Origin: Alphaproteobacteria bacterium
Lineage (GTDB): Bacteria; Pseudomonadota; Alphaproteobacteria; RF32; CAG-239
Assembly (NCBI GenBank): GCA_017939155.1
Contig: JAGAZZ010000047.1
Location: 1 to 63,260, forward strand
Length of the DNA stretch: 63,260 nt
Direction: 5' to 3'
Position 1 is the first letter of the stretch, and each line of letters starts with the position of its first letter. The position numbers and the translations under genes were made by a program. This document shows, piece by piece, positions 1 to 7,812 of the stretch. The notes under the pieces were generated by a model, which saw only the letters and a program-made list of their open reading frames with translations, was not told the DNA's origin and ran no database searches.

Positions 1-266
1 GTCGGCTTGGTAGGCCTTTACCCCACCAACTACCTAATCTTCCGCGGGCCAATCTTAAAGCAATAAATCTTTCCCCCTCAGGGATTATGCGGTATTAGCA
101 GTCGTTTCCAACTGTTGTCCCCCACTTCAAGGTATGTTCCCACGTGTTACTCACCAGTGCGCTACTCTCATTATGTGGTGCAAGCACCATACAAATCCCG
201 TTCAACTTGCATGTGTTAAGCCTGCCGCCAGCGTTCGTTCTGAGCCAGTATCAAACTCTCATGTTA
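1..266 (-). rRNA. rrs: 16S ribosomal RNA, 5' end (partial)
   Basis: Read on the minus strand, the segment begins with the universal 16S 5' motif AGAGTTTGATACTGGCTCAG (about 241-259), followed by GAACGAACGCTGGCGGCAG and the early variable regions, and it runs off the left edge. Only about 265 of roughly 1,500 nt are present. The mature 5' end is placed at about 266 by analogy with E. coli numbering, so it is uncertain by a few bases. The fragment is too short for me to assign a genus. Confidence 0.97.
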
Positions 267-469
267 TTTGATATTCAATCCTGTCTATTCTCAAAGTATT
301 TATAGGTTCCTTGATATATAGACTTTATATATTTGCATACATACTGTCTACATATCCTCTTTAGTTTCTTCTTTACTATTTCTTATAACCACTCCCTCAG
401 GAGCTTTTCTTCAACCCGCAGGAGCCTTGCTCGTTCTTGCGAACTCGCTCTTCCCTGCCGGTGAAACGT

Positions 470-498
470 CTTATAGGACACTACTTTCCCAAAGTCAA
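470..498 (-). promoter_or_regulatory. Probable rRNA operon promoter
   Basis: On the minus strand a -35 box TTGACT (493-498) is followed after exactly 17 nt by a -10 box TATAAG (470-475), pointing at the 16S gene. Transcription would start near 463 and give a leader of about 195 nt. The A/T tracts just upstream (about 499-530) resemble an UP element. This is inferred from position and box quality. Confidence 0.7.
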
Positions 499-876
499 CA
501 ACTTTTTTAAAAAAATTTCAACTTTTTTGCCCTTATCAGCTCAACAGCTTGTTTTACGGCGTTTCTTTTTGATGTCCTGCCGTGTTTCCGACTCAACGTT
601 ATGCACTATAGCAAGAAACTGCGGGGTTTACAATCTCTCTTTTGGGCTATCAGCGCTAATATATAGGCTAGACTCCTCTTTACCTATATAGCCGTTCGGC
701 TTTATAGATTAAACCTGTCATCATCGATGACATCTTATACTCTTCTGATATTTCCGTGTGAGAAAAGATATTTGTAAATATTTTCTTTATATAGAAGATT
801 TTTAAACTTGCCGGCTAAAGTTTTCGAGAACTATTTGAATCCATTTAAATTTTTTAACTTTTTTTTAATTTTTACC
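499..876. other. AT-rich spacer without a convincing gene
   Basis: Possible reading frames here are short, lack a ribosome-binding site and show no recognisable protein. The stretch contains an inverted repeat at 716-732 (TGTCATC, 3 nt, GATGACA) and a short hairpin around 686-703 (AGCCG/CGGCT). It most likely holds upstream control DNA for the rRNA operon. No tRNA or known RNA was recognised. Confidence 0.5.
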
Positions 877-905
877 TTGAACTAAGCCCAAAAATGTGAT
901 ATTCT
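877..905 (+). promoter_or_regulatory. Probable sigma-70 promoter upstream of the sRNA/msrAB region
   Basis: TTGAAC (877-882), a 17-nt spacer and TATTCT (900-905). The predicted start near 912 lies about 50 nt before the terminator hairpin at 964-995. It could drive a short RNA or, by read-through, msrAB. Confidence 0.55.
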
Positions 906-911
906 ATATTT

Positions 912-995
912 AATAAGAACAAGAAGAACTCCTCTAAATACATATTTACCTTAACAAACCCACACCGCCGCTCCTCCCATCGGCGGTATTTTTAT
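912..995 (+). ncRNA. Candidate sRNA or leader with a CCUCCUCCC-type anti-SD loop
   Basis: A promoter-like pair at 877-905 precedes a short non-coding stretch that ends in an intrinsic terminator: stem ACCGCCG (964-970), loop CTCCTCCCAT (971-980), stem CGGCGGT (981-987), then ATTTTTATT. The C-rich loop is complementary to Shine-Dalgarno sequences. Loops with CCUCCUCCC motifs are known from alphaproteobacterial stress-induced small RNAs (the cuckoo or CcsR-like group). There is no upstream plus-strand gene for this terminator to serve, so it either ends an independent sRNA or acts as an attenuator about 60 nt before msrAB. The transcript has not been shown; this rests on motif and layout. Confidence 0.55.
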
Positions 996-1053
996 TACAG
1001 CCATATAGTAAAAAATTTGCCGGAGATTATATATAGTATATAAGGAGGAAGAT

Positions 1054-1920
1054 ATGAGCATTTCACACGCGATTTTTGCTGCGGGCTGTTTCTGGGGAAT
1101 CCAAGCTGCATTTGATGTTGTACAAGGAGTCGTTTCCACGACTGTCGGCTATACAGGCGGGGTTATTCCGAATCCGTCTTATGAACGAGTTTGTATTGGC
1201 GACACCGGACACGCTGAAGCTGTGTTAGTCAACTATGACGACTCGATTATCAGTTATGAAGAGCTTTTGGATATTTATTTTGCAAATCATGACCCGACAA
1301 CCTTTAATCGGCAAGGAGTGGACATTGGCATACAATATCGCTCGGCTATTTTCTTTGCCGATGAAGAACAAGAATCCATTGCTTTAAATAAAATCCGCAA
1401 ATTAAACGACTCTGGAATTTACCACGCCCCGATAGTCACACAGGTTTTGCCGGAAACCATTTTTTACCCGGCGGAAGAATACCATCAAAAATATTTAGCA
1501 AAACAAAAACGAACTTCCTGTTCGATTACCTCTGATACAATAAACATTAGTGAAGACGAATGGAAAGAACGTTTAACTCCCGAACAATATCGCATTTTAC
1601 GCCAAAAGAAAACGGAACGTCCGTTCAGCGGCGAATTGCTGCATATTGACGATGAGGGGACTTTTGTTTGTGGCGCCTGCGGGAATCCGATTTTTGCTTC
1701 TGATAACAAATTCGACTCCGGCAGCGGTTGGCCGAGTTTTGATGAAGCGATTGATAACAGCGTTAAGCTCTCTCCCGATTTCAGTCATGATATGATTCGA
1801 ACAGAGGTTAGTTGCGCCCGTTGCGGTTCACACCTCGGACATTTGTTTAATGATGGTCCTGCTCCGACCAAACAACGCTACTGCATTAATTCCGGCGCCA
1901 TGCAGTTTGAACAAAAATAA
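1054..1920 (+). CDS. msrAB: Bifunctional peptide methionine sulfoxide reductase MsrA/MsrB
   Basis: This protein repairs oxidised methionine in proteins: MsrA reduces the S-sulfoxide and MsrB the R-sulfoxide. The N-terminal MsrA domain (about residues 1-150) has the catalytic GCFWG motif at residues 11-15. The C-terminal MsrB domain (about 165-288) has the zinc pairs CGACG and CARCG, the SGSGWPSF motif, and the RYCINSGA motif with the catalytic Cys. The 288-residue fusion order MsrA-MsrB is common in bacteria. It starts at an ATG after a strong AAGGAGGAAG ribosome-binding site. There is no signal peptide, so it probably acts in the cytoplasm. It stands alone downstream of the candidate stress sRNA at 912-995, which could affect its expression (inference). 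Confidence 0.95.
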   Translation: MSISHAIFAAGCFWGIQAAFDVVQGVVSTTVGYTGGVIPNPSYERVCIGDTGHAEAVLVNYDDSIISYEELLDIYFANHDPTTFNRQGVDIGIQYRSAIFFADEEQESIALNKIRKLNDSGIYHAPIVTQVLPETIFYPAEEYHQKYLAKQKRTSCSITSDTINISEDEWKERLTPEQYRILRQKKTERPFSGELLHIDDEGTFVCGACGNPIFASDNKFDSGSGWPSFDEAIDNSVKLSPDFSHDMIRTEVSCARCGSHLGHLFNDGPAPTKQRYCINSGAMQFEQK

Positions 1921-1989
1921 ATATTTGCTTTTTTTTAATTTTATTTATATACTTGGTTTGTATTTATAAACTTATTAAATTATTATCTT

Positions 1990-2298
1990 ATGGAATTATT
2001 TTATTTTAACAAAGAGCTGGTGCCTTTTTATTTATGGGCGCTTGGCGGAATTTTGCTTGGCATTTTCGCACTATGTAAAGTAAACAGATTTTGGAAAGAG
2101 CATAGTGATGAGCTTTTGCAAAAAGAATCTTCTATTTGGCGCAAAAAATATACCGCCATACTTCTTGGTTTTTTCGCTTATTTGTTTTGCGGGATTCTTG
2201 TAGTCGGGTTTATGCTGAGTAGTGTTTCATTATGCCTCTACGGCTGTGTATTGGTCATTTTTTGTTTAGCTATTTTCTCTAATCTTTCAAAAAAGTAG
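1990..2298 (+). CDS. Hypothetical small membrane protein
   Basis: A 102-residue protein I do not recognise. It has one hydrophobic segment near residues 13-29, a charged middle (about 30-52) and two more hydrophobic segments around 54-74 and 77-95, so two or three membrane spans are likely. The C-terminus is basic (SNLSKK). No Shine-Dalgarno sequence is visible before the ATG, so the exact start is uncertain. It is followed at once by an intrinsic terminator, which supports its being an expressed gene. Confidence 0.6.
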   Translation: MELFYFNKELVPFYLWALGGILLGIFALCKVNRFWKEHSDELLQKESSIWRKKYTAILLGFFAYLFCGILVVGFMLSSVSLCLYGCVLVIFCLAIFSNLSKK

Positions 2299-2302
2299 TT
2301 TT

Positions 2303-2329
2303 AAAGCGCCGGTTATATCGGCGCTTTTT
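2303..2329 (+). terminator. Intrinsic terminator
   Basis: Stem AAAGCGCCG (2303-2311) and CGGCGCTTT (2319-2327) with a 7-nt loop and a T run. It ends the transcript of the small membrane protein gene at 1990-2298. Confidence 0.8.
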
Positions 2330-2378
2330 GTTTGCAAATATATTTTTTTCTTTCATTATATAGAAAAAATCAAAGGAG

Positions 2379-2744
2379 ATGAAAATGAGCGTTTTATTTA
2401 TCGAATACCCCAAATGTTCCACCTGCCAAAAAGCAAAGAAATGGCTTCTTGACAATCAGATTTGTTTTAGTGACAGACATATTGTTGAAGAGAATCCGAC
2501 AACAGAAGAAATAACACTTTGGCACAAGATGTCAAACAAGCCACTAAAGAGCTTTTTTAATACCAGCGGAATGCTTTATAAATCCCTCGATTTAAAGAAC
2601 CGCCTCCAAACGATGAGCGAAGAAGAACAAATTAAACTTTTAGCCAGCAACGGAATGCTCGTTAAACGACCGTTGATTATCGGCGATACCTTTGTCCTTA
2701 TCGGGTTTAAGGCAAATGACTGGGCAGAAGCACTAATCAAATAG
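2379..2744 (+). CDS. ArsC/Spx-family reductase-like protein
   Basis: This 121-residue protein matches the short thioredoxin-fold ArsC/Spx/YffB family. The N-terminus FIEYPKCSTCQKAKKWL carries a CxxC pair (residues 13-16), and the C-terminal part has the typical VKRPLIIGD segment. Family members are arsenate reductases, Spx-type regulators or proteins of unknown substrate. No ars genes lie nearby, so arsenate reduction is not supported by context. An AAAGGAGATG ribosome-binding site precedes the ATG. Its 3' end overlaps the convergent ATPase gene at 2733-3884 by 12 nt. Confidence 0.8.
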   Translation: MKMSVLFIEYPKCSTCQKAKKWLLDNQICFSDRHIVEENPTTEEITLWHKMSNKPLKSFFNTSGMLYKSLDLKNRLQTMSEEEQIKLLASNGMLVKRPLIIGDTFVLIGFKANDWAEALIK

Positions 2745-3884
2745 AGGTTGCCCCAATTTCATCCGGCTTCCTTGTTGCTCTATGATTGTACTGAGATTTA
2801 ATCGTGCTGTTCTAATCATTCCGCGAACCGGACAGCCTGCGGTCGGATTTGGATTAGCAAAAACAGCCTCAACCTTAAGTTTACGAGGTGAACCTACTAA
2901 ATTTTGATGAATACAGGCAAGGAATCCGTTAGCTATCAGTTCATACGCCATTTCTTCGGTTATCCCGCTTGATGCGGCATATTTTCCCAAAGCATTAATT
3001 GCGTCTGTTACGTTATTACCGTGAATTGTCGAGAAAACAAGGTGTCCGGATGTTGCCGCACGCAAAAGCTCAACAGCAGATTCGGGAGAGCGAATCTCTC
3101 CGACATAGATATACCGAGGTTTAGAACGTAGTGCTGATTTAATACTTTCAGCCCAATTTCCATCAACCGGTACGGTTTGCTTACAAAGCCCTAAATCCCC
3201 GTTAACGGTTTTGTATGTTCCATCAAGCGGCATCTCTATTGGGTCTTCTACCGTAAACGCATATCCACCCTCAAGATTTAAGAATTTTTTTATTAGCGCA
3301 GCAATACTTGTACTTTTGCCCGTTCCGGTCGCGCCCGTAAATAAAATCAGACCGGACTGATGAGAAAGTTTTAATAACTGATTATACACGCCTGAAGGCA
3401 ACCCCAATTTTTCCAAATCCGGAATATTGCTTGGCATTTTGCGAGCGCAATATTGCTCGCCTTCCATGGCAATTGTTCTTTCTATACGATAATTACGGTT
3501 TTTATATTTCAAAGAATAACTATTCATTGTTCCATCGTATTTAGCAATAACAGCATCGACAAACTCTTTCAAATCTATAAATTTTGCCTCTTTAAGACCA
3601 CAATTACTTTTTTGGCTCCAAACATAGCAGGTTTTATCCGGTGTAATATAAATATCTGAGAATTGCGCCTCATTTATCATCTGCGGCATAGTTCCATCAT
3701 CTTGTATTTTCGGAGTCGCTACTGCTTCATTTTTTAATAATGTCGCACTATTTAATGTTCCGCCTCGCGTCTGACCGGCGGATACATCTTGCTTTACACC
3801 TTTAGACGGCGTTATTGTTGTTTTTGGATTTGGACTTGAATTTGGACTTGGATTTTCGTTTTTATCTTTTGTAAATAATCCCAT
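2733..3884 (-). CDS. PilT/DotB-like secretion or retraction ATPase
   Basis: A 383-residue cytoplasmic ATPase of the GspE/PilT superfamily, closest in appearance to PilT and DotB/TraJ proteins. Residues 1-60 are a Pro/Asn/Ser/Thr-rich linker. The core has a Walker A GATGTGKST (about 183-191), an Asp box (FTVEDPIE), a Walker B region with YVGEIRSPESA, and a His box (FSTIHGN). Such ATPases drive pilus retraction or type IV secretion. No pilus or secretion genes are adjacent, so the gene is an orphan here. The two prepilin-like genes at 35500-36120 and 53758-54408 are possible partners, but that link is inference. Confidence 0.85.
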   Translation of the reverse strand: MGLFTKDKNENPSPNSSPNPKTTITPSKGVKQDVSAGQTRGGTLNSATLLKNEAVATPKIQDDGTMPQMINEAQFSDIYITPDKTCYVWSQKSNCGLKEAKFIDLKEFVDAVIAKYDGTMNSYSLKYKNRNYRIERTIAMEGEQYCARKMPSNIPDLEKLGLPSGVYNQLLKLSHQSGLILFTGATGTGKSTSIAALIKKFLNLEGGYAFTVEDPIEMPLDGTYKTVNGDLGLCKQTVPVDGNWAESIKSALRSKPRYIYVGEIRSPESAVELLRAATSGHLVFSTIHGNNVTDAINALGKYAASSGITEEMAYELIANGFLACIHQNLVGSPRKLKVEAVFANPNPTAGCPVRGMIRTARLNLSTIIEQQGSRMKLGQPLFD

Positions 3885-3991
3885 TTGACACCTTCTTAGA
3901 TGATATTGCCTTTTGTTTTTTATACTATCTTATTATCGGTTGAAATTTGGTTAATAAATCTATTTTAGTGTCTATTTTAGTATCTAAATTG

Positions 3992-4019
3992 AAAAAGCCG
4001 CCCAAAAGGACGGCTTTTT
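3992..4019 (-). terminator. Intrinsic terminator of tRNA-Gly
   Basis: AAAAAGCCG (3992-4000) pairs with CGGCTTTTT (4011-4019) around a 10-nt loop, with a T run on the minus strand just after the tRNA. The hairpin is nearly symmetrical, so it might also work on the plus strand. Confidence 0.75.
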
Positions 4020-4023
4020 GAAT

Positions 4024-4098
4024 TGGAGCGGGCAATGGGATTCGGACCCACGACATCAACCTTGGCAAGGTTGCGCTCTACCCCTGAGCTATACCCGC
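4024..4098 (-). tRNA. tRNA-Gly(GCC)
   Basis: On the minus strand the sequence GCGGGTATAGCTCAGGGGTA opens a complete cloverleaf. The anticodon loop is CTTGCCAAG, giving GCC. The T arm is GTGGGTTCGAATCCCAT and the acceptor stem GCGGGTA/TGCCCGC closes it (one G-T pair included). The CCA end is encoded. Length is 75 nt. Confidence 0.97.
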
Positions 4099-4116
4099 AT
4101 CATTTAACGAAGATGG

Positions 4117-4144
4117 TTTATAACATAGTTTTTCATTATTGCAA
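4117..4144 (-). promoter_or_regulatory. Probable promoter of tRNA-Gly
   Basis: On the minus strand TTGCAA (4139-4144), a 16-nt spacer and TATAAA (4117-4122) lie about 19 nt upstream of the tRNA 5' end. Confidence 0.55.
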
Positions 4145-4301
4145 GATTTTTTTTCATAACTTTGGGGATTTTTTATTAATTGTTTGTTTTTACGTAATTA
4201 AATTTATCATTTAGTTTTGTTGACAATCTTAGGCTATTAAGAATTTATATACTAATAACCAGTTAGTATCAGCTTATCACAGAAAATATAAAGGATATGC
4301 C

Positions 4302-4433
4302 ATGACTAATGAAAAAAAACGAAAAGCCACAAGAATCGAAAAAGAAGCCGCTGCACTTAAGAAAAATCTTGAAAAACGCAAAAAGCAAGAACTTGAGTTA
4401 AAAAAGCTTAAAGAATCGAAAACTGCACAATAA
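4302..4433 (+). CDS. Small lysine-rich protein, unknown
   Basis: A 43-residue frame beginning MTNEKKRKATRIEKEAAALK with a very high Lys/Glu content and a heptad-like pattern, so one charged helix is likely. AAAGGA lies shortly before the ATG, and the stop is 25 nt before murA, so it may lead the murA operon. I do not recognise a family. It is supported by the ribosome-binding site, the composition and its position in an otherwise empty gap. Confidence 0.55.
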   Translation: MTNEKKRKATRIEKEAAALKKNLEKRKKQELELKKLKESKTAQ

Positions 4434-4458
4434 CATTTTAACTTGAGGAGATAAATTA

Positions 4459-5751
4459 ATGGATAAAATCAAAATTATCGGCGGCAAGCAATTAAACGGC
4501 AAAATTTACATCAGCGGAGCTAAAAATGCCGCTCTTCCGCTGGTTTGTGCTTCATTATTAAGCAAAGAGCCGGTTTGTCTAAAAAATGTACCCGAGCTTT
4601 CCGACATCACTTTTTTAAACAGTTTACTTAGTTATATGGGGCTGAAAATTACAAGCAACGATGAAATTTTTAATCACCACAGCTCTAAAACCTATACTTA
4701 TCAAGCTGATGATATTAAAGAATTGACTGCACCTTATGATTTTGTGCGCAAAATGCGCGCTTCTTATTATGTATTGGGACCGCTTTTGGCACGTTTTCAT
4801 CATGTGGAATTTTCTCTACCGGGAGGATGTGCTATCGGGGCAAGACCGATTGACATTCATTTATCCTCTTTAGAGCAAATGGGAGCAAAAATCGAGATTA
4901 AAAACGGATATGTTATCGCTGACGCTCCCAAAGGTTTGCAAGGCGCTCATATTATTTTCAGCAAAGCGTCGGTCGGAGCTACCTGCAATATCTTAATGGC
5001 AGCGACTCTTGCCAACGGCATTACAAAAATTGAAAATGCGGCAAAAGAACCGGAAATTGAGAACTTGATTGATTTGCTTATCGGCATGGGAGCTAAGATT
5101 TTCGGACGCGGCACTTCTATTTTAACCATTGAAGGGGTTAAAGAGCTGCATAGCACCACACACGCCGTTATTGAGGATAGAATCGAGGCAGGCTCATACG
5201 CCATTGCGGCAGCTATTACCAAAGGGAGAATCGAACTTATAAACGCCAAAGCCGAACATTTGCAACAACCGTTCCGAACTTTAGAAAAAATGGGGGTTGA
5301 GGTTTTGGAAAAAGAAAATTCCGTTATCATTGACGCTAGAAACAAAACAATTATCGGCGAGGATATTTATACTGATTACTACCCGGGCTTTCCGACCGAT
5401 TTGCAAGCACAATTTATGGCTTTGATGACGATTGCCGAAGGGGCTTCGCTTGTAACGGAAAGTATTTGGGAGAATCGGTTTATGCACGTTCCCGAACTTT
5501 GCCGTATGGGGGCTAACATTAATATTCACGGGCATGCTTCGGCGATTGTACGCGGCGTTAAAAAGCTCTCGGGCGCACCGGTTATGGCAACTGATTTAAG
5601 AGCGTCTTTTGCCCTTGTGTTAGCCGGTCTTGCCGCAGAAGGTGAAACGATTGTCAACCGGGTCTACCACTTAGACAGGGGATATGAAAAACTGGAAGAG
5701 AAATTAAAAGCTGTCGGTGCGGATATTGAAAGGATTAAAGAGCCTGATTAA
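4459..5751 (+). CDS. murA: UDP-N-acetylglucosamine 1-carboxyvinyltransferase
   Basis: MurA catalyses the first committed step of peptidoglycan synthesis, moving enolpyruvate from PEP to UDP-GlcNAc in the cytoplasm. The 430-residue length is normal. The N-terminal GAKNAALPL motif contains the conserved Lys-Asn, and the catalytic loop GGCAIGARPIDIHL contains the active-site Cys targeted by fosfomycin. GAGG precedes the ATG. Its 3' end overlaps the convergent glycosyltransferase gene by 17 nt. Fosfomycin sensitivity is suggested by the retained Cys but is not shown. Confidence 0.97.
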   Translation: MDKIKIIGGKQLNGKIYISGAKNAALPLVCASLLSKEPVCLKNVPELSDITFLNSLLSYMGLKITSNDEIFNHHSSKTYTYQADDIKELTAPYDFVRKMRASYYVLGPLLARFHHVEFSLPGGCAIGARPIDIHLSSLEQMGAKIEIKNGYVIADAPKGLQGAHIIFSKASVGATCNILMAATLANGITKIENAAKEPEIENLIDLLIGMGAKIFGRGTSILTIEGVKELHSTTHAVIEDRIEAGSYAIAAAITKGRIELINAKAEHLQQPFRTLEKMGVEVLEKENSVIIDARNKTIIGEDIYTDYYPGFPTDLQAQFMALMTIAEGASLVTESIWENRFMHVPELCRMGANINIHGHASAIVRGVKKLSGAPVMATDLRASFALVLAGLAAEGETIVNRVYHLDRGYEKLEEKLKAVGADIERIKEPD

Positions 5752-6796
5752 GCTCGCTTGCAGATAAAAACTCTTTCAACATTTGATAATTGCGACAAGC
5801 TTCTAACTCTTCCGGATTATACTTTTGTTGCATTATTTCACAAGCTTTACGCGCTTCTTTAATTCCGTTTTCTTCGGAAATATGATGACGTTGGAGGTTT
5901 GCTATTCCTAAATTTATTAAAAATAACCAACTATCCCTTATGAGCATTTGCGTACGCCGGTTTGCTTGCTTAAATTCCGGCGTATTCGACATAATTTCAA
6001 AACTTTTAGGTGCTTCTTTTATGATGTTCTGACTTTTAGAAATACTATCTGCACGATTACGATAATTATGCATCGCTTCTGTTGTAACGGATATTAACGG
6101 GTTGTTTAAAAAGGCTCTAAATGTAAAAACTGCATCTTCATTGCACGCTATCTTTTCAGGGAACTCAATATGATATTTCTCCATAAAACTTCTTTTGAAA
6201 AAACGCGCCCGCACGCCGCCGCTTGCATAAAATAAATCACTATAAGCTTCTTTGCCGTAAAATGGTGAAAATAGCGCCAACTTATTTAAATCCGTATTAA
6301 GATATTTACTTTCTTCAGGAACTTCGTTGACATATTTTTCCCCTTTTACTTGCTTTACCCACTCTCTATCGTACACATCATAGTATCCTGTTAGTACAAT
6401 ATCAGGATTATCTTGTTTTAAAATTTTGGAGATTTTCTTAAAAACATCTCTTTCAAGCCAGTCATCTGCGTCAATAAATGTTATATATTCATTTTCTGCA
6501 ACCGCCATACCGGTATTTCTTGCAGCCGATACCCCCTGATTTTTTTGGTTTATTATGCGGATATTAGAGTGTTTTTTGGCATAATCCTGCAAAATTTGCA
6601 ATGATTTATCTTTAGAGCCGTCATTAACAGCAATAATTTCAAAATTTCCTTTTTGAGCTAAAATACTGTCTAAACAACGGGATAAATATTTTTCGGCGTT
6701 ATAAACCGGAATAACCACACTAAAGCTCACCCTTTGGCTGACATAATACCAAACTGAAACAATGAGGATAACGCTCAATACTAAAATTTTTTTCAT
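5735..6796 (-). CDS. Membrane-anchored family 2 glycosyltransferase
   Basis: A 353-residue protein with an N-terminal hydrophobic anchor (about residues 4-18) followed by a GT-A domain: FSVVIPVYNAEKYLSRCLDS, AVNDGSKD, and the metal-binding FIDADDW. This is the standard layout of inverting GT2 enzymes that add sugars to surface polysaccharides or lipopolysaccharide. The acceptor cannot be told from sequence. The C-terminal 150 residues are helical and less conserved. AGGAGAAAAT precedes the ATG. It forms the end of a minus-strand run behind the DUF58 and MoxR genes, but a 68-nt gap leaves co-transcription open. Confidence 0.88.
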   Translation of the reverse strand: MKKILVLSVILIVSVWYYVSQRVSFSVVIPVYNAEKYLSRCLDSILAQKGNFEIIAVNDGSKDKSLQILQDYAKKHSNIRIINQKNQGVSAARNTGMAVAENEYITFIDADDWLERDVFKKISKILKQDNPDIVLTGYYDVYDREWVKQVKGEKYVNEVPEESKYLNTDLNKLALFSPFYGKEAYSDLFYASGGVRARFFKRSFMEKYHIEFPEKIACNEDAVFTFRAFLNNPLISVTTEAMHNYRNRADSISKSQNIIKEAPKSFEIMSNTPEFKQANRRTQMLIRDSWLFLINLGIANLQRHHISEENGIKEARKACEIMQQKYNPEELEACRNYQMLKEFLSASELNQAL

Positions 6797-6864
6797 ATTT
6801 TCTCCTTAAATATGAAAGAATCTTATCTTTTTGATAAAAAAATGCAAGCTTTCTTGATGATAAA

Positions 6865-7797
6865 CTATAAAATTTTTAATTGTTTATATAACGGTCGGTC
6901 GGTACGAATATTTAAATATTGACAATTAAACCGTTTGCAAAAGCTTTCCATCTTGCGGCGCTTCTCTAAAAAATAATAGTAATAAGCACGTTTAAATGTT
7001 TCCGGTGTCGAATCAAAAACCAACTTTTCACCGTTATATTCAGCCATATACTCGCCCGAAGCCGGAGGCGTATCTTCAATAACATCGTAGATATTCATAC
7101 AATAAACCCGACAGCGCTTTGTTAATGCAACTAACGACTTTAACGCCACATCGCTGATATTTTTAAAATCGCTTAAAACAAAAACCGTAGCTCGGCTTTT
7201 TATACCAAACTGTAATAGTTGGAGCGGTTCGGCAATGTCTTTTGTTTGGTTTATATCTGTTTTTGAGGTTAAAATGGCTTCGCTGGTTTTTGAGATAGCT
7301 TTTAAGATGGCCATAAGATGTTTTTGATTATTTTGCGGCTTAAACACCAAAGTTTCAACACCGTTAAACAATATTAACCCGAAGCGGTCTTTATTAGCCA
7401 TACTTTGCCACCCTAGTAGAGCTGCAAGCTTGGCTGCGGCGACTGATTTTAATTCCTTTTTGGTGCCGAAAACCATATATGGCGACAAATCCAATACGAC
7501 ATAAACCTCTCGGTCTTTTTCTTCTGCAAATACCTTGGTATATGTTCCGCCTTTGCGGGCGGTAACACGCCAGTCTATATCTCGAACATCATCGCCAAAG
7601 CCATAGGTTCTGACTTCTTCAAACTCCATTCCGCGCCCTTTGAAAGCCGAACGGATGTCACCGGCGCGGTCTGAAGTCATTTTATTATGGCGACTACGAA
7701 TATAAGGAAGATATTTTTTTTGTTCAATAAGTTCATCCAAACCGGCATATAGACCGTTTGGCTTTTTTTCTTCAATTATTTTTTTCTTAAAGAACAT
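6865..7797 (-). CDS. DUF58 domain protein (MoxR partner)
   Basis: A 310-residue protein of the DUF58 family. It has the characteristic segment RSAFKGRGMEFEEVRTYGFG followed by DDVRDIDWRVTARKG near residues 48-85, and a von Willebrand A-like region with a DLSPYM motif. DUF58 proteins are regularly encoded next to MoxR AAA+ ATPases and are thought to act as their adaptor in protein maturation. The MoxR gene lies 15 nt upstream in the same direction, so they form an operon. No membrane spans are visible. The client is unknown; the usual downstream vWA/CoxE-type membrane genes are absent. Confidence 0.9.
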   Translation of the reverse strand: MFFKKKIIEEKKPNGLYAGLDELIEQKKYLPYIRSRHNKMTSDRAGDIRSAFKGRGMEFEEVRTYGFGDDVRDIDWRVTARKGGTYTKVFAEEKDREVYVVLDLSPYMVFGTKKELKSVAAAKLAALLGWQSMANKDRFGLILFNGVETLVFKPQNNQKHLMAILKAISKTSEAILTSKTDINQTKDIAEPLQLLQFGIKSRATVFVLSDFKNISDVALKSLVALTKRCRVYCMNIYDVIEDTPPASGEYMAEYNGEKLVFDSTPETFKRAYYYYFLEKRRKMESFCKRFNCQYLNIRTDRPLYKQLKIL

Positions 7798-7812
7798 TTA
7801 AATACACCGTTT

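Noticed and set aside
437..691. 84-codon plus-strand frame upstream of the rRNA operon
   Set aside because: It covers the rRNA promoter and leader, has no ribosome-binding site and no protein-like pattern.
2379..2744. Arsenate resistance operon
   Set aside because: Only one ArsC/Spx-like gene is present; no arsB, arsR or acr3 is near.
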